Assembly: GCA_900544025.1 (NCBI GenBank)
Contig: UQTM01000058.1
Span: 1-20,487, forward strand
Source of the DNA: an uncultured Odoribacter sp.
Lineage (GTDB): Bacteria > Bacteroidota > Bacteroidia > Bacteroidales > Marinifilaceae
Direction: 5' to 3'
Length of the DNA stretch: 20,487 nt
Below are positions 6,314-14,589 of the stretch, piece by piece (the stretch's first letter is position 1; each line of letters starts with the position of its first letter). Position numbers and translations under genes: made by a program. The notes below the pieces were generated by a model. That model was given only the letters and a program-made list of their open reading frames with translations. It did no database searches and had not been told where the DNA came from.

Positions 6314-7732
6314 ATGAGCGGATTTTTTGGCTGCGTGTCGCGCAAAGAGTGTGTCGCCGATGTATTCTACGGCACTGATTATCATTCTCATTTAGGAACG
6401 AAAAAAGCCGGAATGGCATTTTATAACGGTGTAGATTTCGTTCGTTCCATCCATAGTATCGAAAGCGCTTATTTCAGAAATAAATTCGAGCCGGACCTGG
6501 AACGGTTTATGGGTTCTTTTTTGGGGATCGGGGTAATCAGTGATATGGAATCGCAACCTATTACCGTGACTTCTCATTTGGGACGTTTTTCCGTGGTCAC
6601 CGTAGGACGGATCGATAACTTAGACGAAATTGCCGCTCAATTACTGAAAGAAAAGATCCATTTTGCGGAATTGTCCGGTTCTTCGATCAATCCGACCGAA
6701 GTTGTCAGTATCCTGATTAATAAAGGGGAGACTTTTAAAGAGGGGATCGAAAAAGTATATGAAATGGTGAAAGGTTCGTGTTCGTTCCTGGTCCTGACAG
6801 ATAGCTGTATTTACGCCGCCCGCGATAAATTCGGCCGTACCCCGATTATTATCGGTAAAAATGAGTTCGGTTATGTGGTGGCGAGCGAAAGTTCGTCGTT
6901 TACGAATTTAGGTTATTCCATTGTGCGGGATTTAGGGCCTCATGAGGCGGTGAGGGTGTCGAAAGACGGAATCACCCCTATCATTGCTCCGGGCTGCCGC
7001 AAGCAGATCTGCTCTTTCCTGTGGGTGTATTACGGTTATCCTTCGGCTTATTATGAAGGGATCAATGTGGAGGATGCCCGTTACCGTTGCGGGGCTGCTA
7101 TGGCAAAGCGGGATGAATTGAAGGCCGATTTCGCCGCCGGAATTCCGGATTCCGGGGTTGGACATGCGATTGGGTATTCCAATGCAAAAGGGATACCTTA
7201 TAAGCGTCCGTTTGTGAAATATACACCTACCTGGCCACGTAGCTTTATGCCGCAAAACCAGAGTATGCGGGATTTGGTTGCCAAAATGAAGTTATTACCG
7301 AACGAGGCGTTTACCAGGGAATCGAAGATTGTGTTCCTCGACGATTCGATTGTGCGGGGCACTCAGTTGAAGGACAATGTCGTGAAACTGAAAGAGTGCG
7401 GGGTGAAAGAAGTGCATATCCGCATTGCCTGCCCTCCGTTGGTTTACCCTTGCTGTTTTCTGAATTTTTCAACTTCGCGTTCTACGTTCGATTTGTTTGC
7501 CCGCCGTGTGATTCGCGATCTGGAAGGAACTTCCGAACTGACCGACGAGATTTTGAAACCTTATTCCGATCCCGATTCCGATAAATATAAAGAGATGGTG
7601 AGGGTCATGTGCCAGCATCTTCAACTCGATTCACTGCAATTTCAGCGGCTGGACGATTTAGTGGAAGCGATCGGCTTGCCGAAAGATCAGCTTTGCACCC
7701 ATTGCTGGGATAATTCCAGTTATATGGAATAA
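6314..7732 (+). CDS. PurF-like amidophosphoribosyltransferase paralogue with degenerate glutaminase domain
   Basis: A 472-residue protein with PurF domain order. The C-terminal PRTase domain looks intact: GIPDSGVGHAIGYS (277-289), a flexible loop RSFMPQNQSMRD (309-320), and the PRPP loop IVFLDDSIVRGTQ (339-351). Cysteines at 233, 380, 461 and 464 (LCTHCWD) sit where the 4Fe-4S ligands of Bacillus-type PurF lie. The N-terminal Ntn-glutaminase domain is abnormal: it starts MSGFFG rather than MCGIxG, so the nucleophile Cys is Ser. The GHxRYxTxG region reads GIGVISDMESQPI, and HNGNLTN reads TVGRIDN. The gene is thus probably not a glutamine-dependent PurF. It may use free ammonia or a partner, or have another role. 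It stands alone, with its own promoter element and terminator and no pur genes beside it. I use 'PurF-like' because the true purF is expected elsewhere. Confidence 0.85.
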   Translation: MSGFFGCVSRKECVADVFYGTDYHSHLGTKKAGMAFYNGVDFVRSIHSIESAYFRNKFEPDLERFMGSFLGIGVISDMESQPITVTSHLGRFSVVTVGRIDNLDEIAAQLLKEKIHFAELSGSSINPTEVVSILINKGETFKEGIEKVYEMVKGSCSFLVLTDSCIYAARDKFGRTPIIIGKNEFGYVVASESSSFTNLGYSIVRDLGPHEAVRVSKDGITPIIAPGCRKQICSFLWVYYGYPSAYYEGINVEDARYRCGAAMAKRDELKADFAAGIPDSGVGHAIGYSNAKGIPYKRPFVKYTPTWPRSFMPQNQSMRDLVAKMKLLPNEAFTRESKIVFLDDSIVRGTQLKDNVVKLKECGVKEVHIRIACPPLVYPCCFLNFSTSRSTFDLFARRVIRDLEGTSELTDEILKPYSDPDSDKYKEMVRVMCQHLQLDSLQFQRLDDLVEAIGLPKDQLCTHCWDNSSYME

Positions 7733-7770
7733 TCGGAGGAGAGAACGAAGCCAAAAGTAAACTGAAATAT

Positions 7771-7819
7771 AATTCCCGTAGATTTTGATTGTTTTTCAAA
7801 TCTGCGGGAATTTTATTTT
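7771..7819 (+). terminator. Rho-independent terminator of the PurF-like gene
   Basis: 15-base arms at 7771-7785 (AATTCCCGTAGATTT) and 7798-7812 pair with only one G-U wobble across a 12-base loop. They are followed by TTATTTTT. The hairpin lies 38 bases after the stop. Confidence 0.85.
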
Positions 7820-8166
7820 TAGAAAGTAGCATTTTCAATGAATAAATAAGGAGGGGTATAAAGGGAGAAATGTTGCTGTGTTTTAAATTAATTTTAAATA
7901 CTAACTCCCATCTATTGATATATTTGTAAATATATCGCACATGGACGGATTTTTATATTTCATACATTTTATTTATCTTGCTTGCCCTTGTGGCGGAATG
8001 GCGGGCCGTTGAACGAAGCGGGGGGCAGAAAATATCGTGTCGGTGTGTAAAAATATCTTTACGGAATGGAGGGAAAGTAATAAAGGACGATACGTTTTTC
8101 GGAGCTTATTTTATTTTCGTTTTTGATTTAAATGCTTATTCTACTTTCTTTTGAAAGATTAATTGT
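7820..8166. other. Intergenic region upstream of the beta-galactosidase
   Basis: About 350 non-coding bases. They contain a 20-bp perfect palindrome at 7917-7936 (listed separately) and a short ATG frame at 7941-8012 (23 codons, MDGFLYFIHFIYLACP...) for which I have no support as a gene. The far end is A/T-rich and leads into the promoter at 8167. I see no tRNA or riboswitch-like structure. Confidence 0.5.
7917..7936. promoter_or_regulatory. 20-bp perfect palindrome overlapping a TATATTTG element
   Basis: GATATATTT at 7917-7925 and its exact complement AAATATATC at 7928-7936 flank a GT centre. The left half contains TATATTTG (7919-7926), a match to the -7 consensus on the plus strand. The layout is that of an operator over a promoter, but the nearest downstream gene (beta-galactosidase) is about 285 bases away. 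The regulator is unknown. Confidence 0.4.
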
Positions 8167-8174
8167 TATTTTTG
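8167..8174 (+). promoter_or_regulatory. -7 promoter element (TATTTTTG) of the beta-galactosidase gene
   Basis: TATTTTTG lies 46 bases before the ATG at 8221. A TTTG at 8150-8153 is 13 bases upstream, shorter than usual for the -33 element. The leader is A/T-rich with no Shine-Dalgarno sequence, as is normal in this phylum. Confidence 0.5.
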
Positions 8175-8220
8175 AACGGGCAAAGAAACAACTCTAATTT
8201 TTAATAATTAAACTCGATTT

Positions 8221-11200
8221 ATGAAAAAAATTTTATTATGCTTAGGCGTGTGCTTATCGATGACGGCAATGGCTCAGCAAAAAGAATGGCTTGATCCGGG
8301 TGTAAATGGGATTAACCGTGCACCGGCGAGGGCTGCTTATTTTGCTTATCCCACCGAGAAAGGTGCTATGGAAGGAGTGAAAGAAAAGGCTTCCAATTTC
8401 CTGTCGTTGAATGGTGTGTGGAAATTTAACTGGGTGAAGGATCAAACCGAACGTCCGGTGAATTTTTATAAAACGGATTTCGAGGATCAGCATTGGGTGG
8501 ATTTTCCGGTTCCCGGTTTGTGGGAACTGAATGGGTACGGTGATCCGGTATATAAGAACGTAGGCTATGCCTGGTATAACCAATTTCGTCCGAATCCGCC
8601 GATGGTGGAAGCCCGGAACAATCATGTAGGCTCGTATCGCCGTACGGTGGAATTACCGGCCGACTGGAAAGGGCAGGAGGTGTTTTTGCATGTTGGCTCT
8701 GCCACTTCGAATCTTTATGTCTGGGTGAACGGTAAGTTTGTAGGATACAGCGAGGACAGTAAGGTCGCTGCCGAATTCGATATTACTAAATATTTGAAAC
8801 CGGGTAAAAACCTGATCGCGATGCAGGTGTATCGTTGGTGTGACGGTAGCTACCTGGAAGATCAGGATTTCTGGCGTTTGTCCGGAATCGGACGGGACGT
8901 TTACCTTTATGCGCGGAATCCTTTGCACGTGAAAGATATTTTCATTGTACCCGATTTGGATGCGGCCTATAAAGACGGAACTTTGGATATTACCGCTTCG
9001 GTAAGCCGGGGTGGGGCTGTGGTCGATCTGGTGCTGGAAGATCAGCAGGGGAATGTCGTAGAAAAGGCAACGGTGAAACCCGATGGGAAAGGAAATATCC
9101 ACTCAGTGATGAAGGTAAGCAATCCTGCCAAATGGAGTGCGGAAGATCCGAATCTGTACCGTTTGTTAGTGACATTGAAAACGAATGCCGGAAAAGTGAT
9201 CGAAGTGATCCCTCAGGCTGTCGGATTCCGTAAAATTGAGTTGAAAAAAGATTTGGGACAGATTTGGGTGAATGGCCAGCCGGTGCTTTTTAAAGGGGCT
9301 AACCGTCACGAAATGGACCCGCTGACCGGTTATGTCGTTACCCGGGAACGGATGTTGCAGGATATCCGGATTATGAAAGAAAATAATCTGAATGCCGTGC
9401 GCACTTGCCATTATCCCGACGATCCTCTTTGGTATGAATTGTGCGACCAGTACGGATTGTATGTCGTTTGTGAAGCTAATCTCGAATCGCATGGAATGGG
9501 CTATGGAGATAAAACTTTGGCAAAAGTGGAATCTTATAAGAAAGCTCATTTGGAAAGAAACCAGCGTATGGTGGAAAATTTCAAAAATCACCCTTCTATT
9601 ATTTTCTGGTCGTTAGGAAATGAAGCGGGAGACGGTCCTAATTTCGAAGCCTGCTATCAATGGATCAAAGAACGTGATAATAGCCGTGCCGTGCAGTATG
9701 AACGGGCGGGAGAGGCTGCTCATACCGATGTGGTTTGCCCGATGTATTCAGGTTTGGAACGTTTGGAAAGTTATGCAAAAGGAGATAAGAAATACCGTCC
9801 TTTCATTATGTGCGAATATGCTCACGCCATGGGTAATTCTCAGGGAGGATTCAAAGATTATTGGGATTTGATCCGCAAGTATCCGAAATTGCAGGGTGGA
9901 TTTATCTGGGATTTTGTAGATCAGGGATTTAGGGCATACACCAAAGACGGCTCGATGATCTACACTTATGGAGGTGATTTCAATCTGTATGACGGTTCGG
10001 ATAAAAACTTCAACTGTAACGGAATTATCAATCCGGATCGTGTGCTGAATCCGACGATGACCGAGGTGAAGAAATTGTATCAGTCGATCTGGACAACTCC
10101 GGTGGATTTACAGCAAGGCCTTGTCAATGTATATAACGAAAGTTTCTTTACCGATCTTTCCGATTATTATATGGAATGGCAGGTGTTGGCCGACGGCGAG
10201 CCTGTCCTGACGGGTGTCGTGCCTGAATTGAACGTCGCTCCGCAGGAAACCAAACAGGTGAAGCTGAACTATGACCTGAATGGCCTGAATGGAAAAGAGT
10301 TATTGCTGAATGTGGCTTATAAACTGAAAAAAGCGAAACAGTTGATTCCGGCAGGCTGGTTGCAGGCGGAAGACCAAATGACGATTGTGCCTTACGAGGC
10401 TTTCAATGCGGCCATTGCAGAGAATGACCGGACGGTGAAGGTGGATGAGGATTTGGTTCGTGTCGTGCTTGCGACGGACGAAACCCAGGTGACTTTCGAT
10501 AAACGCAGCGGCTGGATCAGAGGGCTTTCTATGAACGGTCTGGAAATGGTGGAATACGGTTATTCTCTTCGTCCGAATTTCTGGCGTGCTCCGACCGATA
10601 ACGATATGGGGGCTAATTTGCAAAATCGTTTCCGCATCTGGAAAAACCCGGAAATGAAAAAAACGGGTTTCAAAGTGGAGCAGAAAGGTAATAATGCATT
10701 GGTAACCGTGAACTACGATATGCCTGCGTTGTCGGCTAAATTGCAAATGACCTATGAGATTAATTTCAATGGTGAGATCCGTATATCGGAAGCCATGACG
10801 GTGGATAAGAGCAAAGAGAAAATGCCGAATTTATTCCGCTTCGGGATGCAATTGGTGATGCCGGGGCAGTTCGACCGTATCGATTATTATGGCCGGGGTC
10901 CTGTTGAAAATTACAGCGACCGCCATTTCAGTCAGAATATAGGCCGTTATCAGCAGTTGGTGAAAGATCAGTATTATCCTTATATCCGTCCTCAGGAATC
11001 CGGAACGAAAACCGATATCCGGTGGTGGAAACTCACCGACATCGACGGACGGGGTTTGATGATCCGTTCCGATGTGCCTTTCTCTGCTTCTGCTTTGAAT
11101 TATTTGCAGGAAGATTTGGATGACGGGGTGCAGAAGGAACAGCGCCATTCGGGTGAATTAAAACCGCGTGACCTGACGACTTTATCGTTCGACTTAAGGC

Positions 11201-11313
11201 AGTTGGGCTTGGGTGGACGCGATAGCTGGGGTGCGTGGGCATGGCCGAAATACCAGATGCCGTATGACGATTACACTTTTAATGTGGTACTTACACCGAT
11301 TAGAAAACGGTAA
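8221..11313 (+). CDS. Secreted beta-galactosidase, glycoside hydrolase family 2
   Basis: A 1030-residue LacZ-type enzyme that hydrolyses terminal beta-galactosides. A type I signal peptide (MKKILLCLGVCLSMTAMA, cleavage before QQ) sends it to the periplasm, unlike cytosolic E. coli LacZ. GH2 domains follow in order: an N-terminal jelly-roll sugar-binding domain (about 55-235, with RRTVELP and LHVGSATSNLYVWVNGK), an Ig-like domain (about 235-345), and a TIM barrel (about 345-640). The acid/base is E468 in SLGNEAGDG and the nucleophile E532 in MCEYAHAMGN. Next come a linker beta domain and the C-terminal 'small chain' domain (about 760-1030, with FWRAPTDNDMG and YYGRGPVENYSDR). All catalytic motifs are present and the length is normal. 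It is monocistronic: a -7 element is upstream and a terminator directly follows. No SusC/SusD pair is next to it, so it is not in a visible polysaccharide-utilisation locus. Lactose, galactan or glycan substrate is unresolved. Confidence 0.95.
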   Translation: MKKILLCLGVCLSMTAMAQQKEWLDPGVNGINRAPARAAYFAYPTEKGAMEGVKEKASNFLSLNGVWKFNWVKDQTERPVNFYKTDFEDQHWVDFPVPGLWELNGYGDPVYKNVGYAWYNQFRPNPPMVEARNNHVGSYRRTVELPADWKGQEVFLHVGSATSNLYVWVNGKFVGYSEDSKVAAEFDITKYLKPGKNLIAMQVYRWCDGSYLEDQDFWRLSGIGRDVYLYARNPLHVKDIFIVPDLDAAYKDGTLDITASVSRGGAVVDLVLEDQQGNVVEKATVKPDGKGNIHSVMKVSNPAKWSAEDPNLYRLLVTLKTNAGKVIEVIPQAVGFRKIELKKDLGQIWVNGQPVLFKGANRHEMDPLTGYVVTRERMLQDIRIMKENNLNAVRTCHYPDDPLWYELCDQYGLYVVCEANLESHGMGYGDKTLAKVESYKKAHLERNQRMVENFKNHPSIIFWSLGNEAGDGPNFEACYQWIKERDNSRAVQYERAGEAAHTDVVCPMYSGLERLESYAKGDKKYRPFIMCEYAHAMGNSQGGFKDYWDLIRKYPKLQGGFIWDFVDQGFRAYTKDGSMIYTYGGDFNLYDGSDKNFNCNGIINPDRVLNPTMTEVKKLYQSIWTTPVDLQQGLVNVYNESFFTDLSDYYMEWQVLADGEPVLTGVVPELNVAPQETKQVKLNYDLNGLNGKELLLNVAYKLKKAKQLIPAGWLQAEDQMTIVPYEAFNAAIAENDRTVKVDEDLVRVVLATDETQVTFDKRSGWIRGLSMNGLEMVEYGYSLRPNFWRAPTDNDMGANLQNRFRIWKNPEMKKTGFKVEQKGNNALVTVNYDMPALSAKLQMTYEINFNGEIRISEAMTVDKSKEKMPNLFRFGMQLVMPGQFDRIDYYGRGPVENYSDRHFSQNIGRYQQLVKDQYYPYIRPQESGTKTDIRWWKLTDIDGRGLMIRSDVPFSASALNYLQEDLDDGVQKEQRHSGELKPRDLTTLSFDLRQLGLGGRDSWGAWAWPKYQMPYDDYTFNVVLTPIRKR

Positions 11314-11336
11314 TGATCCCGGTCGGTAGAATATAA

Positions 11337-11368
11337 GGGGGTAGCTTAAAAAGGCTGCCCCCTTTTTT
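11337..11368 (+). terminator. Rho-independent terminator of the beta-galactosidase gene
   Basis: GGGGGTAGC (11337-11345) pairs with GCTGCCCCC (11354-11362) through one wobble and is followed by six T's. It lies 23 bases after the stop codon. Confidence 0.9.
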
Positions 11369-11450
11369 CTGCTGTTTTGTTTATGGCGTAATTCGGGGAA
11401 TGAGATTTTTAAAAATTCGGATACAGGTTGCCGATAGCCGGTCGGCAAGA

Positions 11451-11497
11451 TGATATGAAAAAGCCTGTTCTGAAGTGGGTTTGCTTCGGAACAGGCT
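11451..11497 (-). terminator. Rho-independent terminator of the cyd/ybjQ operon
   Basis: Arms AGCCTGTTCTGAAG (11462-11475) and 11484-11497 form a 14-bp stem with one wobble and an 8-base loop. Read on the minus strand the hairpin is followed by TTTTTCATATC. It lies 21 bases after the ybjQ-like stop. Confidence 0.88.
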
Positions 11498-11518
11498 CTT
11501 ATGATCTAAACGGAATGT

Positions 11519-11836
11519 TTATTCGTTGTAATTTACGGCTGTACCGCTGGCGGTTACCATAAGCATGCTATTCCCTACGGTTTCATAGTCGAGGTCGATG
11601 CCGATAACGGCATTGGCACCCATTTGGCTGGCCTGGCTTGCCATTTCCTGTAAGGCTGTGTCCTTCGCTTTGCGAAGCACTTCTTCGTAGGATGCCGCCC
11701 GTCCCCCGACAATATCGCGTATGCCGGCGAATAGGTCGCGAAATAGATTTGCTCCGATAATCGTTTCGCCGGAAACAACTCCGTAATAGTGGGTGATCTG
11801 TTTCCCTTCGATGGTGTTCGTCGTGATTAAAAGCAT
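11519..11836 (-). CDS. ybjQ: YbjQ family (UPF0145) protein
   Basis: A 105-residue cytosolic protein: MLLITTNTIEGKQITHYYGVV, GETIIGANLFRDLFAGIRDIVGGR, then LQEMASQASQMGANAVIGID, and near the C-terminus MLMVTASGTAV. This is the complete YbjQ/UPF0145 signature at normal length (about 105 residues). The family forms pentamers and has been labelled 'heavy-metal binding', but there are no cysteines here and the function is unknown. Its start is 19 bases after the cydB stop on the same strand, and it is followed by a strong terminator, so it is probably the last gene of the DUF4492-cydA-cydB unit. Confidence 0.92.
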   Translation of the reverse strand: MLLITTNTIEGKQITHYYGVVSGETIIGANLFRDLFAGIRDIVGGRAASYEEVLRKAKDTALQEMASQASQMGANAVIGIDLDYETVGNSMLMVTASGTAVNYNE

Positions 11837-11855
11837 AAGTTTCAGAGGTTGAAGA

Positions 11856-12974
11856 TTAATATTTATTGTCCGCTTCTTCCAATTCCTTTGTGTTCATGGG
11901 CTTGCGGGTCATCGAGCGCCAGGCATACCAGATGTAGGCAATTACGATGGGAACGATGATCGAGACATAAGACATTGTTTTTAGGGTGTATAAAGAGGAC
12001 GAAGCATTATAGATCGTGAGAGATGAGTCGATATCTGCGGACGAAGGATAAAAGGCGGTGTCGTTGAATCCGGCCATGATGAATAAAGCGATCACGGTGA
12101 AGATTGTTCCACCTCCCGAAAACCAGATTCCTTTGCGCCAGCCGGGGCAAACGAGTGTGCGGATGATGCCGTAGAGCACGCAGACCACGCCGATGACGAA
12201 GATCAGGGTATTGAGTGGCATTTCCAGTAGATTATGAAAATATTTATAAGGGATAAGTTCTATCGTTCCTTCGGCATTTATCCCATATCCTTTGCCGGAT
12301 AAAATCAAGCCCAGAAATAACAGGAATATGACGACGAAAGGAAGGGCGTTATAGCGTAATTGCCGGATGCTTCTTTCGTGTATCTTTTCATTGTCGATCG
12401 TGGGGATGAAATAAAGGCAGGCCAATGTCCTCGATAGAAAGAGTACGGCAAAAGCGAGCGTATAGTTGGTAAATACGAATAATGCGTCTAATCCCCGCCA
12501 GGGTGTGAGCCATTCCACATTGTGCATCATGCCCAGCCGGAAAGGCGATCCGGTGAAAAAGGTAGCTACGGCGGCTCCCAGCAGGAAAGGAGCGGCAAAA
12601 CCGTTAATCATCAGAAATACCTCATAGGTGCGTGTGCCCAGAAAGTTATTGGGCTTGTTCCGGTATTCATAGGACACGGCTTGCAGGACAAAACAAAACA
12701 AGATCAGCATCCACACCACGTAAGCTCCCCCGAAGCTGGTGGAATAGAATAAGGGAAAGCTGGCAAAGAAAGCTCCTCCGAATACGACCAGCGTCGTGAA
12801 GGTATATTCCCATTTATGCCCGAGAGTATTGACTATCAGGTCGCGTTCCGCTTTGTTTTTGCCGATCGTATATAGAAGGCTTTGTCCACCCTGAACGAAA
12901 AGGAGGAATACTAAAGCTCCGCCGAGAATGGAGATCAGTATCCACCAATAATGTTGTAGAAAATACAGTGACAT
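11856..12974 (-). CDS. cydB: Cytochrome bd quinol oxidase subunit II (CydB)
   Basis: A 372-residue polytopic protein. It starts MSLYFLQHYWWILISILGG and continues LVFLLFVQGGQSLLY, then contains KWEYTFTTLVVFGGAFFASFPLFYSTSFGGAY and a later RTLVCPGWRKGIWFSGGG segment. It ends in the IAYIWYAWRSMTRKPM cytosolic tail. This is CydB, which with CydA forms the cytochrome bd oxidase that transfers electrons from menaquinol to O2 with high oxygen affinity. The length is in the range for Bacteroidota CydB. It lies 73 bases downstream of cydA on the same strand, a gap with no terminator, and is followed closely by the ybjQ-like gene. In anaerobic gut Bacteroidota the enzyme allows growth at nanomolar O2 and removes oxygen. 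Confidence 0.95.
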   Translation of the reverse strand: MSLYFLQHYWWILISILGGALVFLLFVQGGQSLLYTIGKNKAERDLIVNTLGHKWEYTFTTLVVFGGAFFASFPLFYSTSFGGAYVVWMLILFCFVLQAVSYEYRNKPNNFLGTRTYEVFLMINGFAAPFLLGAAVATFFTGSPFRLGMMHNVEWLTPWRGLDALFVFTNYTLAFAVLFLSRTLACLYFIPTIDNEKIHERSIRQLRYNALPFVVIFLLFLGLILSGKGYGINAEGTIELIPYKYFHNLLEMPLNTLIFVIGVVCVLYGIIRTLVCPGWRKGIWFSGGGTIFTVIALFIMAGFNDTAFYPSSADIDSSLTIYNASSSLYTLKTMSYVSIIVPIVIAYIWYAWRSMTRKPMNTKELEEADNKY

Positions 12975-13047
12975 GGTTTCGTGCTTTAATCGGTTAATAT
13001 TATCGTTCCTTTTTCCGAACGGTCAGGCTTGTAAAGGATGTGTCCGG

Positions 13048-14586
13048 TTACATTTTTTTGATCTGGGTGAACATGATCTTTAGTTCGGCTATCAGCAACA
13101 GGGTGAATAAGATTGCGAACATCCAGAATGTGGTCACCACCCAGCCCGAAGCGATCCGGGTAACGGCTACATTCGTCGGCATTAGGTTTTGCACCACCCA
13201 GGGTTGTCTGCCTACTTCTGCGACGACCCAGCCGCATTGGGAAGCCAGATAGGCGAGCGGTACGCAAGCAATCGCAATGTATGGAAAAAAGCGGAGTTTG
13301 TCGAATTTCCGTTTTTTAGCGTACCACCAGGAGAAGACAAACAGTAGGACAAACAGCATACCTAACCCCACCATGATGCGGAAACTGTAAAATACCAATG
13401 GAATGGGAGGTATGGCATCGTAGGGCGATTCCAGGTATCCGTATCCGAAATCGGCATAGTTTTCACGTAGCACCTGTAAGTGTTGCGCCGCAAGGGTGTC
13501 GTTTTTTTCTGTTACCGCCTGCTTATAATCTTTCAGGGCTGCGATGGCAGTCCGTCCGTTAGCCATCCGCTGTTCGATGGAAGGATAGGTTTTGCCTTCG
13601 AAGGAAGTGTATCCGTTGAGAATGTCGTTAATGCCGGGAATGTAGGCATTGAAATTGTGATAGCCCAAAAAGGATAATAATTTCGGGACGGCTATGGCAT
13701 ACCGGGTTTCTTTCATACGGGTAGTGGGTAAGGTGTCGCTGTCGGTCAATAATCCGATTACGGTTAAGGCAACACCTTCGTGACCGTCGTTCAGGCCTTC
13801 CATTGCCGCCAGCTTCATCGGCTGGGTACGGGTGACATCCTGTGCACTGCTGTCGCCTGTGTAAATCGTTGCCAAAATGCTGAAAACGCCGAAAACAGAG
13901 GCCAGCAGGATGCTTTTTCTGGCAAATTCGTAATTCCGCTTTTTCAGGATATACCAGGTACTGACCCCGATCACAAAGCAAGCGGACAAGGTGTAGGCGG
14001 AAGTAACGGTATGAAAAAATTTACTCATGGCCGTAGGTGAAAATAGGATGGCCCAAAAATCCGACATCTCGTTGCGTGCCGTCAAGGGGTTGAATTCCAT
14101 ACCTACGGGATTTTGCATCCAGGCATTGGCCACCAGAATCCATAGGGCGGAAATATTGGAACCCACAAATACCATCCAGGTAGCTGTCAGGTGGAATCCT
14201 TTGCTGACTTTGTTCCAGCCGAAAAACATGACAGCGAAGAAGGTCGCTTCCAGAAAAAAGGCGAATAGCCCTTCGATAGCCAAAGGTGCGCCGAATATGT
14301 CGCCGACAAACCAGGAGTAATTCGACCAGTTCGAGCCGAACTGAAATTCAAGGATCAGCCCGGTAGCGATACCGATTGCGAAGTTAATTGCAAATAGTTT
14401 CATCCAGAATTTTGTGGCTTTCAGCCATTCTTCATTCCCTGTCCGTACCCAAAGAGTTTCCATGACTGCCAGCAAGAACGATAGTCCCAGGGTAAGCGGA
14501 ACGAACATATAATGATAAATGGCGGTCATTGCAAATTGCCAGCGGGACCATTCCACCAGCGAAGCTGCTGTTATTTCAGAGGTCAT
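13048..14586 (-). CDS. cydA: Cytochrome bd quinol oxidase subunit I (CydA)
   Basis: A 512-residue CydA. Visible key residues are the heme b595 ligand H25 (AIYHYMFVP), the acidic pair E105 and E113 in LAIEGLFAFFLEATF, the heme b558 ligands H192 (FFHTVTSAY) and M405 (FRIMVGLG), and the quinol-loop K258 and E263 in QPMKLAAMEG. The GRQPW motif follows near residue 453. The Q-loop lies between about 250 and 395 and carries an extra charged stretch (residues 330-380), so it looks like the longer Bacteroidota version rather than a short loop; I cannot judge its exact class without an alignment. The protein is the quinol-oxidising and O2-reducing subunit, in the inner membrane. The DUF4492 gene ends 3 bases upstream and cydB follows downstream, forming one operon. 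Confidence 0.96.
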   Translation of the reverse strand: MTSEITAASLVEWSRWQFAMTAIYHYMFVPLTLGLSFLLAVMETLWVRTGNEEWLKATKFWMKLFAINFAIGIATGLILEFQFGSNWSNYSWFVGDIFGAPLAIEGLFAFFLEATFFAVMFFGWNKVSKGFHLTATWMVFVGSNISALWILVANAWMQNPVGMEFNPLTARNEMSDFWAILFSPTAMSKFFHTVTSAYTLSACFVIGVSTWYILKKRNYEFARKSILLASVFGVFSILATIYTGDSSAQDVTRTQPMKLAAMEGLNDGHEGVALTVIGLLTDSDTLPTTRMKETRYAIAVPKLLSFLGYHNFNAYIPGINDILNGYTSFEGKTYPSIEQRMANGRTAIAALKDYKQAVTEKNDTLAAQHLQVLRENYADFGYGYLESPYDAIPPIPLVFYSFRIMVGLGMLFVLLFVFSWWYAKKRKFDKLRFFPYIAIACVPLAYLASQCGWVVAEVGRQPWVVQNLMPTNVAVTRIASGWVVTTFWMFAILFTLLLIAELKIMFTQIKKM

Positions 14587-14589
14587 AGG

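Noticed and set aside
6148..6345. 65-codon open frame on the minus strand overlapping the PurF-like start
   Set aside because: K/P/T-rich composition with no family-like pattern, and it overlaps a supported gene and its promoter.
7941..8012. 23-codon ATG frame right after the 20-bp palindrome
   Set aside because: Too short, with no recognisable motif or supporting context beyond the palindrome.
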